Assembly (NCBI GenBank): GCA_029560585.1
Contig: JAKQKQ010000133.1
Span: 1-64,000 of the forward strand
Direction of reading: 5' to 3'
Source: Verrucomicrobiota bacterium
Lineage (GTDB): Bacteria > Verrucomicrobiota > Verrucomicrobiia > JADLBR01
Length of the DNA stretch: 64,000 bases
The position numbers were made by a program, and so were the translations under genes. Below the pieces are notes generated by a model. That model saw only the letters and a program-made list of their open reading frames with translations, was not told where the DNA came from and did no database searches. Each line of letters opens with the position of its first letter. Position 1 is the first letter of the stretch. Positions 45,373-54,719 of the stretch are shown piece after piece.

Positions 45373-46176
45373 ATGAAATCGGGCGCGGTTGTCTCCCCCT
45401 CGAGTTTCAGCGTCCCCAATCTCGATCGGGCGCTGTCGATCCTGGAGCTGCTGCGGACGCGTCCAGAGGGGCTGACGCTGAGCGAGATCGCGCGCGAGCT
45501 GGGCCTGCCGCGAAACAGCGTCTTCCGGATCGCGAACACGCTGCTGATGCACGAGTACGTCGAGCGGGACGACGAGACGCGGCGGCTCGCCCTCAGCCAG
45601 AAGCTGTTCGGCATGGCATACAGCAGCGCGTCGTCGGCCACGCTGATGGAGAGCGCGATCGGCGCGATGCGGGACTTGCGGGACGCGGTCAAGGAGACGA
45701 CCATTCTGAGCGTCATGGCGGGCGACGAGTGCCTCGTGTTGGAGCAAGTGCCGGGGCTTCACCCATTCCGCTTCGTGTGTGACGCTGGGCTGCGGCAGCC
45801 GCTGAACGCGTCGGCCTCGCCAAAGGCGTTGCTGGCTTTCATGGAACCGGGCGACCGCGAGAAGGTGCTCCGCGCGGCGCGCTTCCGCAGGTGGACCCCG
45901 GCGACGATCACGGACAAGGGGAAGTACCGCGCGCACCTGCGAAAGATCCGCGAGCGGGGGTTCGCGCTGGATGTCGGCGAGCACATGGAGGGCGTGAATT
46001 GCATCGCGGCCCCGATCCTGAACCGGCAGGGGCTGCCGCTGGCGGCGGTCACGGTGATCGGGCCCTCTTTTCGGCTCGCGGCCGGCGCGCTCCCGCGCGT
46101 GGGGCGCATCGTTCTGGCCCACACCGAGAGGATCTCGCGACATTACGGGCATGGCTTGGTTAGCCCCCTCAAATGA
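45373..46176 (+). CDS. IclR-family transcriptional regulator
   Basis: 267 residues. The N-terminal winged helix-turn-helix spans about 12-75 (LDRALSILELL, LTLSEIARELGLPRNSVFRIANTL). The C-terminal effector domain has the usual ETTILSVMAGDECLVLEQV, NASASPKALLAFM, FALDVGEHMEGVNCIAAPI and AAVTVIGPSFRL. IclR regulators usually control catabolic operons in answer to small acids or sugars. The next gene starts within or just after its end, so the regulator likely controls its own transcript and that neighbour. Confidence 0.93.
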   Translation: MKSGAVVSPSSFSVPNLDRALSILELLRTRPEGLTLSEIARELGLPRNSVFRIANTLLMHEYVERDDETRRLALSQKLFGMAYSSASSATLMESAIGAMRDLRDAVKETTILSVMAGDECLVLEQVPGLHPFRFVCDAGLRQPLNASASPKALLAFMEPGDREKVLRAARFRRWTPATITDKGKYRAHLRKIRERGFALDVGEHMEGVNCIAAPILNRQGLPLAAVTVIGPSFRLAAGALPRVGRIVLAHTERISRHYGHGLVSPLK

Positions 46177-46229
46177 ACTTCACAGAATCAGTTGGGTCGG
46201 CATCCCGAAGGCCCGAGAGGGTGAGGGCA

Positions 46230-49200
46230 ATGATCGTGCGCTGGGCTTCCGGTATTCTCCTGTCGGCCCTCCTCGCGACATCGCAGGGCGCCACGGGGTT
46301 GACGCAGGGGCGATTCGGCCAAGCGCTGGACGCGAGGCAGGGTTCCGCGCGCGTGGATCCGACTCCGGCGTACGGGGTGCTTCCGCTGACGTTCGAATGC
46401 TGGGCGCGACTCGAGAGCAGGGCGGGCTACAACGTGATCGTCGCGCGCGATTCGAAGGAAGCGCCGGGCCACTGGGAGCTTTTCACGATGCCCGGCACGG
46501 GCCTCCTCTGCGCGTATCTTCCGGGGCGGCAGCCGAATCACGCGCGCACGGGATCCGATGTCGCCGATGGCAAATGGCACCACATCGCGGCCGTGCTGGA
46601 GCCCGACCGGATCCGCCTCTATGTCGATGGCGCGGCGAAATGCGACCAGCCGCTGGCGGGACCATCGGCACCGGTCTCGCCCAAGGCATTCTGCATCGGA
46701 AGCCTCGTGGACGGGCAGTTCGCCTGCAGCGGCGTCATCGATGAGGCGCTCCTATCCACGGGCGCGCGACCGATCAATGGCGTGCCCACCGCCGCGCCCG
46801 CACCGGACGCCACCACGCTGGGGCTCTGGCATTTCGACGCCTCCGATGGCGGCCAGTTCGCGGACGCCTCGGCACTGGCGCGCGCCGCGCGCTTCGCCAC
46901 CGTGAGCCGTTCCGGCGGGGGGCGATCGATCCCAAAGATGAGCGCGGCCCTCCAGCCGCTGCCGCCCCCGCAGGACACCGCCCCGGCCCGCGCGGCGCTG
47001 CGCGAGGTCTCCGCGCGCCTGGCACTCGCGTCGGTCAACGAGTCGACCTTCCGCGACGCCGTTCTGCGCGAGTGGCTCTATGATTTCAAGTGGATCGGCA
47101 AACTCGAGTATCCCGAGAGCCGGAAGCCCTGGTGCCCGACGAGCGAGGCGGACATCGAGCGCCAGACCTACGACCGGCACTCGCTGATCTGGCCGGAGGA
47201 TGGTGGGCCCGTCGGCACCGTGCTGCGCCGGACCCAGGCGCTCGCGGACAACCTCGGACGCGCCGGCGCGAGCATTGCCGCACCGCTGCGCGATCTGGAG
47301 AAACTGCGATCCGCCTATCTGGCATCGGAACCGATGCCCGACTCGCAGGAATCCTTCGGGCTCTATCTCGCCGCCTGCGCGGTGCGCCGCCAGATCGCGC
47401 TATCGAATCCGTTGCTGGATTTTGATGGGATCCTGTGCGTGGCGCGCGGCACCTTCGCAGGTTCGGTTCGCTCGAATCCCACGACCGCCGACCCGCAGGG
47501 CGGACACTTTGCGACGCAATACTTCGGATGCACCGCCTTGCCCGGGGGCGGCCTTTACGCCATCGGGAACTGGAAGGCGGCGCCGCGCGTGGTGGACGTG
47601 GTCCGGGATGCCATCGTTCAAAACGGCCGCCTCAAGGGGCGCAGGCTCGACCATGGTGCGTTCGCCACGCCGGACCTCTCGTTCGATGGCCGATCGATCA
47701 CCTTCGCTTGGACCGACAACGCCGAGCACGAGTGGGGCTTTGGCACGAAGTCCTGTTTCCACATCTTCCGCATCAACGCCGATGGCACCGGGCTCGTCCA
47801 GCTCACCGACGGCCCCTACAACGATTTTGACCCCTGTTGGCTGCCGGACGGCCGCATCGCCTTCATCTCCGAACGGCGCGGGGGCCATATCCGATGTTTC
47901 GCCGCCTACCTGAAGGTCCGCACGTACACGATGTTCTCGATGTCGGCCGACGGCTCCGATGTCCGGCCAATGAGCTATTTCGAGACCAGCGAATGGAATC
48001 CCACGGTCAACAATCAGGGCCAGGTCGTGTTCACCCGCTGGGACTACACCGACCGCGAAAATTGTCTCGGTTCCCGGATCTGGCTCTGCCGCCCCGATGG
48101 CTCCGATCCCCGCGCTCCCCACGGCAACTACCCCCAGCCCTACCATACCTTTCCCGACCGACCGAAGCTCGAGACAGTCAATGGGCGGGAAATCGACGGC
48201 CGCATGGGCGCGCCGCTGGTCGAGGTGGGCATCCGCGCCATCCCGAATTCGCCGCTCTATATATTCACCGCGGCCCCCCACCATGGGGAGGTCTTCGGAT
48301 CGCTCTGCACCCTCGATCTTCGGACCCCCGACGACGGCCACATGTCGCAGGTCCACCGCATCACCCCCGAGGAACCATTCCCCGAGAGCGAGAACTCCGG
48401 ACGCAGGCACTACAAATACGGTAGCCCGTGGCCGCTGAGCGAAGACTTCTACCTCTGCAACGTCTGGGAGAACCTCATGCTCGTCGACCGGTATGGGAAC
48501 AAGGAGTTGCTGTGCGAATTGACTGCCCTGCCCTGCGCGCACGACGAGCGCCTGCGAATCATCGACCCGATACCGCTGCGACCCCGCCCCGTCCCACCGG
48601 CGGCCTTGCCCGATCGCGTCCGCCGCCAGGCCACGATCGCCGTGATGAACGTCTACGATTCCGACATGCCATTTCCCCCCGGCACCAGGATCAAGTGGCT
48701 GCGCGTCACCCAGAACATCCTCAAATCGAACCACGCGATGGGCGATCCCATGATCGGCTACGAGCGCGAGAACACCCCGCGCATCCCGCTGGGCGTCGTC
48801 CCCGTCGAGGAGGATGGCAGCGCGTACTTCGAGGCGCCGGTCGCCAAGGAGCTCATCTTCCAGGTCCTCGACGAGCATTATCGCGCCGTCCACTCGATGC
48901 GATCCGTAGCCTTCGCGCGCCCCGGCGAACAGCTCACCTGCCAGGGCTGCCACGAGCCGGTCCAGCGGGCCGCCGCCGTGGCGCGCCAGCCCCTGGCGCT
49001 GCGTCGCGCACCGTCACGGATTACCCCGGAAATCGGCCCCGTCGAGCCCATCAGCTACTACCGCCAGATCAAACCCATCTTCGAACGCTCCTGCGTGCCC
49101 TGCCACGCGGAAAAGAAGAATGGGCCGCAGGACATGAGCTACGAGGCCCTGAAGGAGGGCTACACCTTCTGGTTTTCCGGAGCGATGTTCCGCAACATCG

Positions 49201-50333
49201 CCAGCGATTATAGCGGTGTGCACGGCGGCTCCCGCACCATCCCCGGCCGCTTCGGCGCACTCAACTCGCGCATCGGTCGGGCGCTGTTCGACACGAACCA
49301 CGTCGCGGCCGTCTCGCCCGATGATCGCCACAAGATCGTCCTCTGGCTCGATTCGAATTCCCTGCGCCTCGGCGCCTACGTCCGCGAGGACGCCCAGTTG
49401 CGCGGGAAGCTGGTCTGGCCCGAGCTGGACGTCGATCCCGCGAACGTCGCCGGTACCGAATTCCGAGGCCCGCCGATGAAGGGCAATTTCTGGCACGAGA
49501 ACCTCTGGGGCACGCGGCCGATCCTGGCGACCAGCCACCTGTTGCGAAAAATCTTCATCCTCGACGAGGACGGCAAGGTCGCGTGGGACTACGACGCGAC
49601 CAATCCCCAGGACGTCTGGATGCTGCCCAACGGCAACGTTCTCACCACGCACCTGCGCGGCGTCCAGGAGGTCACGCGCGACCGCAAGATCGTCTGGGAA
49701 TATCGGGTTGAGGCGCCCAACGAGGTGCCCACCTGCCAGCCGTTGCCCGACGGGAATGTCCTGATCGGCATCGTCGGGGAATGCCGCCTCGTCGAGGTCA
49801 ACCGCCGGGGCGAGGTCGTCTTCCAACTCCCGCTCTCGACTACCGAAAGGAAACCCCACGCCCAATTCCGCATGTGCCGTAAGACGCCACAGGGCACCTA
49901 CCTCGTGCCGTTCACCGCCGAGGGCGCCGTGCGCGAGTACGCCAAGGACGGCGCGCAGCTGCGCGAATTCCCGCGCAAGCCGTCGCCCGTCTGCGCCCTC
50001 CGCCTCGAGAATGGCAATACCCTCATCAGCGCCGACCGATCCGTCACGGAGTACGATGCCGCCGGCAAAATCGCCTGGGAACTCACCGAGGACGACCTGC
50101 CCGACATCAACATCGCTGTTCTCGCGGGCGTCCAGCGCCTCCCCAACGGCAACACCGTCGTCTGCAACTGGGGCACCAAGACCGAGGGCGACAGGCTCGG
50201 GGCCCACATCTTTGAGGTCAGCCCCGACAAGCGCGTCGTGTGGCAGCGCGCCGGCAACGACATCGGCCAGGTGGCGCAGTGCCAGTTGCTGGGGTCCGAT
50301 CTCAGGCCGAGAGACGACGGCATATCCCGCTAG
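46230..50333 (+). CDS. Giant exported LamG / TolB-propeller / di-heme / PQQ-like propeller protein
   Basis: 1367 residues. Signal peptide (MIVRWASGILLSALLATSQG) with GAGGGTGAGGG upstream; an ATG at 46173 overlapping the IclR stop is an alternative. Order: LamG jelly roll (about 25-190, WHHIAAVLEPDRIRLYVDG); helical region; TolB-type propeller (FHIFRINADGTGLVQLTDG, DPCWLPDGRIAFISERRGG); HZS_alpha-like segment ending in CQGCH at 904; a second heme site CVPCH at 955; then a C-terminal propeller of 'PNGNVLTT', 'PDGNVLIG', 'ENGNTLIS' and 'PNGNTVVC' blades. Two c-type hemes imply periplasmic electron transfer combined with glycan binding. Its TAG stop is the left border of repeat A2. Confidence 0.85.
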   Translation: MIVRWASGILLSALLATSQGATGLTQGRFGQALDARQGSARVDPTPAYGVLPLTFECWARLESRAGYNVIVARDSKEAPGHWELFTMPGTGLLCAYLPGRQPNHARTGSDVADGKWHHIAAVLEPDRIRLYVDGAAKCDQPLAGPSAPVSPKAFCIGSLVDGQFACSGVIDEALLSTGARPINGVPTAAPAPDATTLGLWHFDASDGGQFADASALARAARFATVSRSGGGRSIPKMSAALQPLPPPQDTAPARAALREVSARLALASVNESTFRDAVLREWLYDFKWIGKLEYPESRKPWCPTSEADIERQTYDRHSLIWPEDGGPVGTVLRRTQALADNLGRAGASIAAPLRDLEKLRSAYLASEPMPDSQESFGLYLAACAVRRQIALSNPLLDFDGILCVARGTFAGSVRSNPTTADPQGGHFATQYFGCTALPGGGLYAIGNWKAAPRVVDVVRDAIVQNGRLKGRRLDHGAFATPDLSFDGRSITFAWTDNAEHEWGFGTKSCFHIFRINADGTGLVQLTDGPYNDFDPCWLPDGRIAFISERRGGHIRCFAAYLKVRTYTMFSMSADGSDVRPMSYFETSEWNPTVNNQGQVVFTRWDYTDRENCLGSRIWLCRPDGSDPRAPHGNYPQPYHTFPDRPKLETVNGREIDGRMGAPLVEVGIRAIPNSPLYIFTAAPHHGEVFGSLCTLDLRTPDDGHMSQVHRITPEEPFPESENSGRRHYKYGSPWPLSEDFYLCNVWENLMLVDRYGNKELLCELTALPCAHDERLRIIDPIPLRPRPVPPAALPDRVRRQATIAVMNVYDSDMPFPPGTRIKWLRVTQNILKSNHAMGDPMIGYERENTPRIPLGVVPVEEDGSAYFEAPVAKELIFQVLDEHYRAVHSMRSVAFARPGEQLTCQGCHEPVQRAAAVARQPLALRRAPSRITPEIGPVEPISYYRQIKPIFERSCVPCHAEKKNGPQDMSYEALKEGYTFWFSGAMFRNIASDYSGVHGGSRTIPGRFGALNSRIGRALFDTNHVAAVSPDDRHKIVLWLDSNSLRLGAYVREDAQLRGKLVWPELDVDPANVAGTEFRGPPMKGNFWHENLWGTRPILATSHLLRKIFILDEDGKVAWDYDATNPQDVWMLPNGNVLTTHLRGVQEVTRDRKIVWEYRVEAPNEVPTCQPLPDGNVLIGIVGECRLVEVNRRGEVVFQLPLSTTERKPHAQFRMCRKTPQGTYLVPFTAEGAVREYAKDGAQLREFPRKPSPVCALRLENGNTLISADRSVTEYDAAGKIAWELTEDDLPDINIAVLAGVQRLPNGNTVVCNWGTKTEGDRLGAHIFEVSPDKRVVWQRAGNDIGQVAQCQLLGSDLRPRDDGISR

Positions 50334-50560
50334 CCTGCATGTTTCACGCTTCCGCGTGAAACATGCAGGCTCAAAGGAAAACCGCGCTCCGAAAAACGCG
50401 ATTTTGGAGGGTCTGGTGCCACCGATCCCCGAAACTCACTCTGCAACCGCGAAAAATCCCAGTCTTTGCCAGACCTTTCCCACTAAATGGCTCTCATGAC
50501 GCGGTTTTGCCAGAGCCCGGAATTTCACAGCCGGCAGGCTGTGAAATATCCGGGCTAGCC
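50333..50560. repeat. Dispersed 228-bp element A, copy 2
   Basis: CTAG stands at both borders (50330-50333 and 50555-50558). The left hairpin reads ATGTTTCACGC/GCGTGAAACAT against ATATTTCACGC/GCGTGAAATAT in copy 1: two substitutions that preserve pairing. The right hairpin is unchanged. Element B2 abuts it and shares the CTAG. Confidence 0.9.
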
Positions 50561-50652
50561 AGATTCGTCCACGCGCCGGATTATTCAGGGTGAAACTTCT
50601 GGGGTCGGGGCACAATCCGCGCCCGCGAACAGCGCCCGAAGTTTCTGGCTAG
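50555..50652. repeat. CTAG-bounded element B, compact copy 2 (minus orientation)
   Basis: 98 bp with outer inverted repeats CTAGCCAG (50555-50562) and CTGGCTAG (50645-50652) and an inner pair GAAACTTC/GAAGTTTC. It lacks the G insert of the other copies, so it shows the uninterrupted element. Its right CTAG contains the stop codon of the sulfatase gene on the minus strand. With A2 it fills the whole 50334-50648 gap. Confidence 0.85.
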
Positions 50653-52112
50653 CGGTCCTGGGGCAACGCGCCCCGCCATCCGGCCTTGAGGGCAGCGGCG
50701 ATGGGGCCGATCTCGCCCGGCGTCACCGAGGCCGCGATATTGCGATTCTCCCCTGGATCGGACCGATGGTCGTACAGTTCCTTGGCGAGAACATCGCCAC
50801 CTGGGCCGCGCCACTCGGTATATCGGTAATGATCTGTGCGGATGGAGTATCCCATGGCGTCCCTGCGAGGGAACTGGCTAAAGGCGGCTGTCTTCCAGGA
50901 TCTCGCGGGTTCATCCAGCAGAGGGGCAAAGCTGAGGCCCTCCAGGTGCGGGGGCTTCGCTATCCCGGCGAGATCGCAAAGTGTCGGATAGATATCGACC
51001 AACTCGACAAGCGCGGAGGTGCGGGCCCCCGGCGCCTTTTGGCCGGGCGTGGCGCACAGGAGGGGGGCCCGGCAATCGAGCTCGAAGTTCGTGTGCTTGC
51101 ACCACATGCCGTGCTCGCCGAGCTTCCATCCGTGGTCGCCCCAGAGGACCACAATGGTGTTCTCTTCGAGCCCCAACCGCTTCAGTTCCGCCAAGACCCG
51201 GCCGATCTGGGCATCGGTGAAACTGACGCAGGCCAGATACCCGTGGATCAGGGTCAACGCCAGGTCATCCGGCAACGCGCCCTCCTTCGGGATGCCCTGG
51301 TAGTGGCGCAACTCCGACCAATCGGTGGCCGCGATGGGGGGACAACCCTCGGGCAGAGAGGGATTGCCGGCCATCCTCAAGGCCGCGCGATCATACAGAT
51401 CCCAGTATTTCTTGGGGGCGACAAATGCGAGGTGGGGCTTGTAGAAACCGACCGCGAGGAAAAAGGGCTGGCCCTTGAGTTGGCCGAGGACCTCGACGGC
51501 GCGGTCGGCGGTCTCGCCATCGGAGTAGGCATTATCAGGGAGATCGGCACACTCAAATGCGGGGCCTTTGACACGGACCTTGGCGGTGGGCTTGCCCGCC
51601 CTCTTGACCTTGGCCTTGGCCGCCGCGAGCAACCGTTTGGTGAGTTCTCGGTTTTCGGTCGTCGCGTAATGAGGCGCCCTTGGGTACCAGGGCGGATCCG
51701 ACCATGATCGAGGGGCGTCCTCGAAACCGTTGTGGAACACCTTGCTCAGGGAAACGGCCCGGTAGCCGTTCTCCTTGAAGTGTCCCGGCAACGTGGCGAT
51801 TTCCGGCAGGGCGGCCCTCAGATCGGTCAGGTTGTCGCACACCCGGGTGCTATCGGGTCGGCATCCGGAGAGCAGGCTCGCGCGAGTCGGACCGCAGACG
51901 GCCTGCTGGCAATAGGCGCGTTCGAATAGCGTGGCCCGCGAGGCCAGCGCGTCAATGTTCGGGCTCTTGACGATGGCGTTGCCGTAACAGCCCAGCTCGG
52001 GACGCAGGTCATCTACAGCGATCATCAGCACGTTGGGGCGCGCCGGCTGGGCCACGCCCGGGGGTCCATTCCACACCGCCGCCAAGAAAAGGAGCCCCGT
52101 GGGTAATCTCAT
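50649..52112 (-). CDS. Exported sulfatase (iduronate-2-sulfatase-like)
   Basis: 487 residues with a signal peptide (MRLPTGLLFLAAVWNGPPGVAQ). NVLMIAVDDLRPELGCYG gives the paired metal Asp. Residues 73-77 are CGPTR, the formylglycine motif with the LLSG continuation. WGDHGWKLGEH is the second metal site, a spelling typical of the iduronate-2-sulfatase and choline-sulfatase branch. Expected to desulfate a uronic-acid-containing glycan. The start is set at the signal peptide, since the frame remains open upstream for 100 codons of non-domain sequence. Divergent from the HAD gene. Confidence 0.92.
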   Translation of the reverse strand: MRLPTGLLFLAAVWNGPPGVAQPARPNVLMIAVDDLRPELGCYGNAIVKSPNIDALASRATLFERAYCQQAVCGPTRASLLSGCRPDSTRVCDNLTDLRAALPEIATLPGHFKENGYRAVSLSKVFHNGFEDAPRSWSDPPWYPRAPHYATTENRELTKRLLAAAKAKVKRAGKPTAKVRVKGPAFECADLPDNAYSDGETADRAVEVLGQLKGQPFFLAVGFYKPHLAFVAPKKYWDLYDRAALRMAGNPSLPEGCPPIAATDWSELRHYQGIPKEGALPDDLALTLIHGYLACVSFTDAQIGRVLAELKRLGLEENTIVVLWGDHGWKLGEHGMWCKHTNFELDCRAPLLCATPGQKAPGARTSALVELVDIYPTLCDLAGIAKPPHLEGLSFAPLLDEPARSWKTAAFSQFPRRDAMGYSIRTDHYRYTEWRGPGGDVLAKELYDHRSDPGENRNIAASVTPGEIGPIAAALKAGWRGALPQDR

Positions 52113-52235
52113 GTCGTAATCTTGCCCGCGTCCGGTCCGAAACCGCGAGCAGATTCCAGATTCCCTCGAGAGCACCGCAAGGGCCCTGCAGTGATCGCCA
52201 CGCTTGTCGCCTGCTGTATGGTATCTTCCTGCAAC

Positions 52236-52883
52236 ATGAGGGGTCTCAGGGCAGTGGTTTTTGACATGGATGGCGTGATCGTCGACAGCGAGCCGCGCCA
52301 CGAGAGGGCCTTCCGCGAGGTGTTCGCCGAGATGGGCCACGCGGAATCGCACGGCATCGATTTCCCCTCGTATTACGGAAAATCGGACCGCTCGCTGTGG
52401 CTGGATTTCATCGAGAAGCACAAGCCCCCGCAGCCCATCGAGGAACTGATCGATTGGAAGCAGCGCCGATTTCTCGAGATCATCCGGCGGGAACAGCCCA
52501 TCTTCGCGGAGGTCCCGCCGCTGGTGGAGAAATTATCCCAGCGGTACCAGCTGGGGCTCGCATCGGGATCGCTCCACGCGGTCATCGATGTGGTCCTCGC
52601 GCTGCGGGATCTCCGGCGTTTTTTTCCGGTGGTCGTGAGTGCCCAGGATGTGCCGCACGGCAAACCGGCGCCCGACGTCTTCCTCCGCGTATCGGAGCTG
52701 ATCGGCGTTCCGCCGGAGGAATGCTGCGTGATCGAAGACTCCGCTGCGGGCGTGGAGGCCGCGCGAAGCGCCGGGATGACCGTGATCGCCATCACGAACT
52801 CACTGCCCGCCATCCAGCTCGTCCGCGCCGACCATGTCGTCGCCACGTTTCTGGAGATCGAGAGCCTGCTGGTTCGCGAGTAG
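52236..52883 (+). CDS. HAD-superfamily phosphatase / beta-phosphoglucomutase-like
   Basis: 215 residues. Motif I FDMDGVIVDSEP (Asp10 nucleophile, Asp12), motif II LGLASGS, Lys in HGKPAPDVFL, and motif III VIEDSAAGVEAARSAGM. The cap after motif I is the helical type of beta-phosphoglucomutase relatives. It may act on a sugar phosphate released by the surrounding glycan-degrading enzymes. A possible -10 (TATCTT at 52222-52227) lies close to the ATG, which has no Shine-Dalgarno. Confidence 0.9.
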   Translation: MRGLRAVVFDMDGVIVDSEPRHERAFREVFAEMGHAESHGIDFPSYYGKSDRSLWLDFIEKHKPPQPIEELIDWKQRRFLEIIRREQPIFAEVPPLVEKLSQRYQLGLASGSLHAVIDVVLALRDLRRFFPVVVSAQDVPHGKPAPDVFLRVSELIGVPPEECCVIEDSAAGVEAARSAGMTVIAITNSLPAIQLVRADHVVATFLEIESLLVRE

Positions 52884-52950
52884 ATCCCGCGCCTCCCACG
52901 AAAGCGCCAGGGGACTGGCGCACTCCATGACGCCTCGCATGTGCCCTGGC

Positions 52951-53046
52951 AGATTCAGATGCCAGGCAGTAGGAGCCTGCTTGCAGGCGACTCGACTCGC
53001 GCGCAAGCGCGCTCCTACGTTCCATTTTCACCCCCGGTGTCGCCCC
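52951..53046. repeat. REP-like doublet (family C), copy 5
   Basis: Core 52969-53018 with a shortened centre (GACTCGACTCG) but both REP arms and flanks intact. Confidence 0.88.
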
Positions 53047-53240
53047 CGCGCGCCGGGGGCGGATAACGGCCTTCGACCCTGCCCATGCCGAACGCTAAAT
53101 CGCCCACGGCGATCGGCTGCACCACGCCAGCCGATATCCTCGCCCGCCGTGGCGCTCCCCCTCGCTCACCTGCCAACGCCCGAATCTGTCCGCAATTGGC
53201 TTCTGCGGTTTCTGAGTCTGGGCTTTGTAAAAAATCTGGG

Positions 53241-53246
53241 TATACT
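53241..53246 (+). promoter_or_regulatory. Probable -10 box, leaderless-type
   Basis: TATACT ends 7 bases before the ATG at 53253. No convincing -35 and no Shine-Dalgarno are seen. Confidence 0.45.
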
Positions 53247-53252
53247 CTCGCC

Positions 53253-54719
53253 ATGCGCCATACCCCCTTCGTCCGCCGCATCCGTTCATCCCTGGCTCTT
53301 CTCTCATTGGCCGCATTGCAGTCCGCTCCCGCCGCACCACCCAACATCGTGTTCGTGCTGTCGGACGACCACAGCGCGGCCTTTGTGGGGTGCTTCGGCA
53401 AGGCGGAGATCCGCACCCCCAATCTGGACAAATTCGCCGCAGAGGGCGTGCGCTTTGAGCGGGCCTATGTCGCCTGCCCGCAGTGCGTGCCATCGCGGGC
53501 CGCCCTCATGACCGGCCGATCGCCCGTCGCCATCCAAATGACCCGATTCAGCGCGGCCCTCCCCCGCGAGGTGCCCGCCGCTCCCGACCTGCTCCGAAAG
53601 GCGGGCTATTACACCGGCATCGTGGGCCGCACATATCACCTCGATGGCTCCGAGGGGCCGACGCCCGAGACCAACGCGGTGATGGAGAAGCACGGCCTGC
53701 GGACGTTCAAGGACCGCGTCGATTTCCTGCACAAGGGCTCCCAGGAAGAAGGCCTGCAGAAGATGGAAGAATTCTTCGACCAGGCGCCGAAGGGCAAACC
53801 TTTCTTCCTGTGGGTCGGTTTCAGCGACCCGCATCGGACCCTGGACAAGAATGCCATCCCCCAGCCACACGATCCCGCGAGCCTCAAACTGCCCCCCTAT
53901 GTTCCAGACACGCAACTGCTCCGCGAGGATCTCGCCCGCTATTGTGACGAGGTCGCCCGGGCCGACCGCGATTTTGGCCGCGTGCTTGCGGCGATCGAAA
54001 GACATGGGCACACGGGCGACACGCTGGTCATATTCATGGGCGACAACGGCGGCGCTTTGATCCGCGGCAAAGGCACCCTGTACGAGACCGGCATCCGTGT
54101 GCCCCTCATCGCCCGATGGCCCGGGAATCCGAAACCGGGTCGAGTCTGCCGCGATCTCATCTCCGGCGAGGACATCACCCCCACCTTCCTGGATGCCGCT
54201 GGCACAGAGATACCAGGATCGATGACCGGCCGGAGCTTCGCCCCCGTAATTCGGGGCGAGGGGGCATACGCGCCCCGCGAATTCATATTCGCCGAACGGG
54301 GCCCCCATGGATCGGGCCTGCCCACCAACTCCGCCGCCTTCGACCTCGGGCGCGCCGTCGTCAGCCCCACCCACAAACTGATCTACAACGCCATCTGGCA
54401 AATCCCCTACTCCCCGGTCGATTTCTCGGGGGACGCATTCTGGAAGGAAATAGAGGGCATGCACGACGCCGGCAAACTCGACCCGAAGATCGACGAATTG
54501 CTGTTCCGTCCCCAGCGCCCGATGTTCGAGCTCTTCGACCTGGCGAATGATCCCCACGAGATGAATGATCTCGTCGGAAAACCCGAAGCCGCCAAGGTCG
54601 AGCACGCCCTGAAGGCCGCACTCCAGGACTGGATGATCCTCGAGCGCGACCACATCCCCCTGCCGATCCCGACGGTCAGGGGAAAGGCCAAGGGCGCCGG
54701 AAAGAAAAAGCGGCTCTAG
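53253..54719 (+). CDS. Exported sulfatase (heparan N-sulfatase / arylsulfatase-like)
   Basis: 488 residues with a signal peptide (RRIRSSLALLSLAALQSAPAA). NIVFVLSDDHSAAFVGCFG carries the metal Asp pair. CVPSR at 78-82 is the canonical C-x-P-S-R formylglycine motif followed by AALMTGRSP. FMGDNGGALIRGKGTLYETGIRVPLIARWPG is the second metal region, of the sulfamidase/arylsulfatase sub-type. Lys/Gly-rich C-terminus. Third sulfatase of the window, from a different branch than the other two. Its TAG stop is the left border of hairpin H2. Confidence 0.92.
   Translation: MRHTPFVRRIRSSLALLSLAALQSAPAAPPNIVFVLSDDHSAAFVGCFGKAEIRTPNLDKFAAEGVRFERAYVACPQCVPSRAALMTGRSPVAIQMTRFSAALPREVPAAPDLLRKAGYYTGIVGRTYHLDGSEGPTPETNAVMEKHGLRTFKDRVDFLHKGSQEEGLQKMEEFFDQAPKGKPFFLWVGFSDPHRTLDKNAIPQPHDPASLKLPPYVPDTQLLREDLARYCDEVARADRDFGRVLAAIERHGHTGDTLVIFMGDNGGALIRGKGTLYETGIRVPLIARWPGNPKPGRVCRDLISGEDITPTFLDAAGTEIPGSMTGRSFAPVIRGEGAYAPREFIFAERGPHGSGLPTNSAAFDLGRAVVSPTHKLIYNAIWQIPYSPVDFSGDAFWKEIEGMHDAGKLDPKIDELLFRPQRPMFELFDLANDPHEMNDLVGKPEAAKVEHALKAALQDWMILERDHIPLPIPTVRGKAKGAGKKKRL

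Larger units (their letters stand above)
52884..53252. other. Intergenic region with REP doublet and sulfatase promoter
   Basis: No gene recognised. REP copy 5 lies at 52951-53046; from 53050 on the sequence is unremarkable until a TATACT -10 at 53241-53246. Confidence 0.6.

Noticed and set aside
33731-50333. Hydrazine synthase (anammox) based on the HZS_alpha-like segments
   Set aside because: Only the shared middle-domain motif and heme sites are present; no beta/gamma subunits or other anammox genes occur, and the architecture differs.
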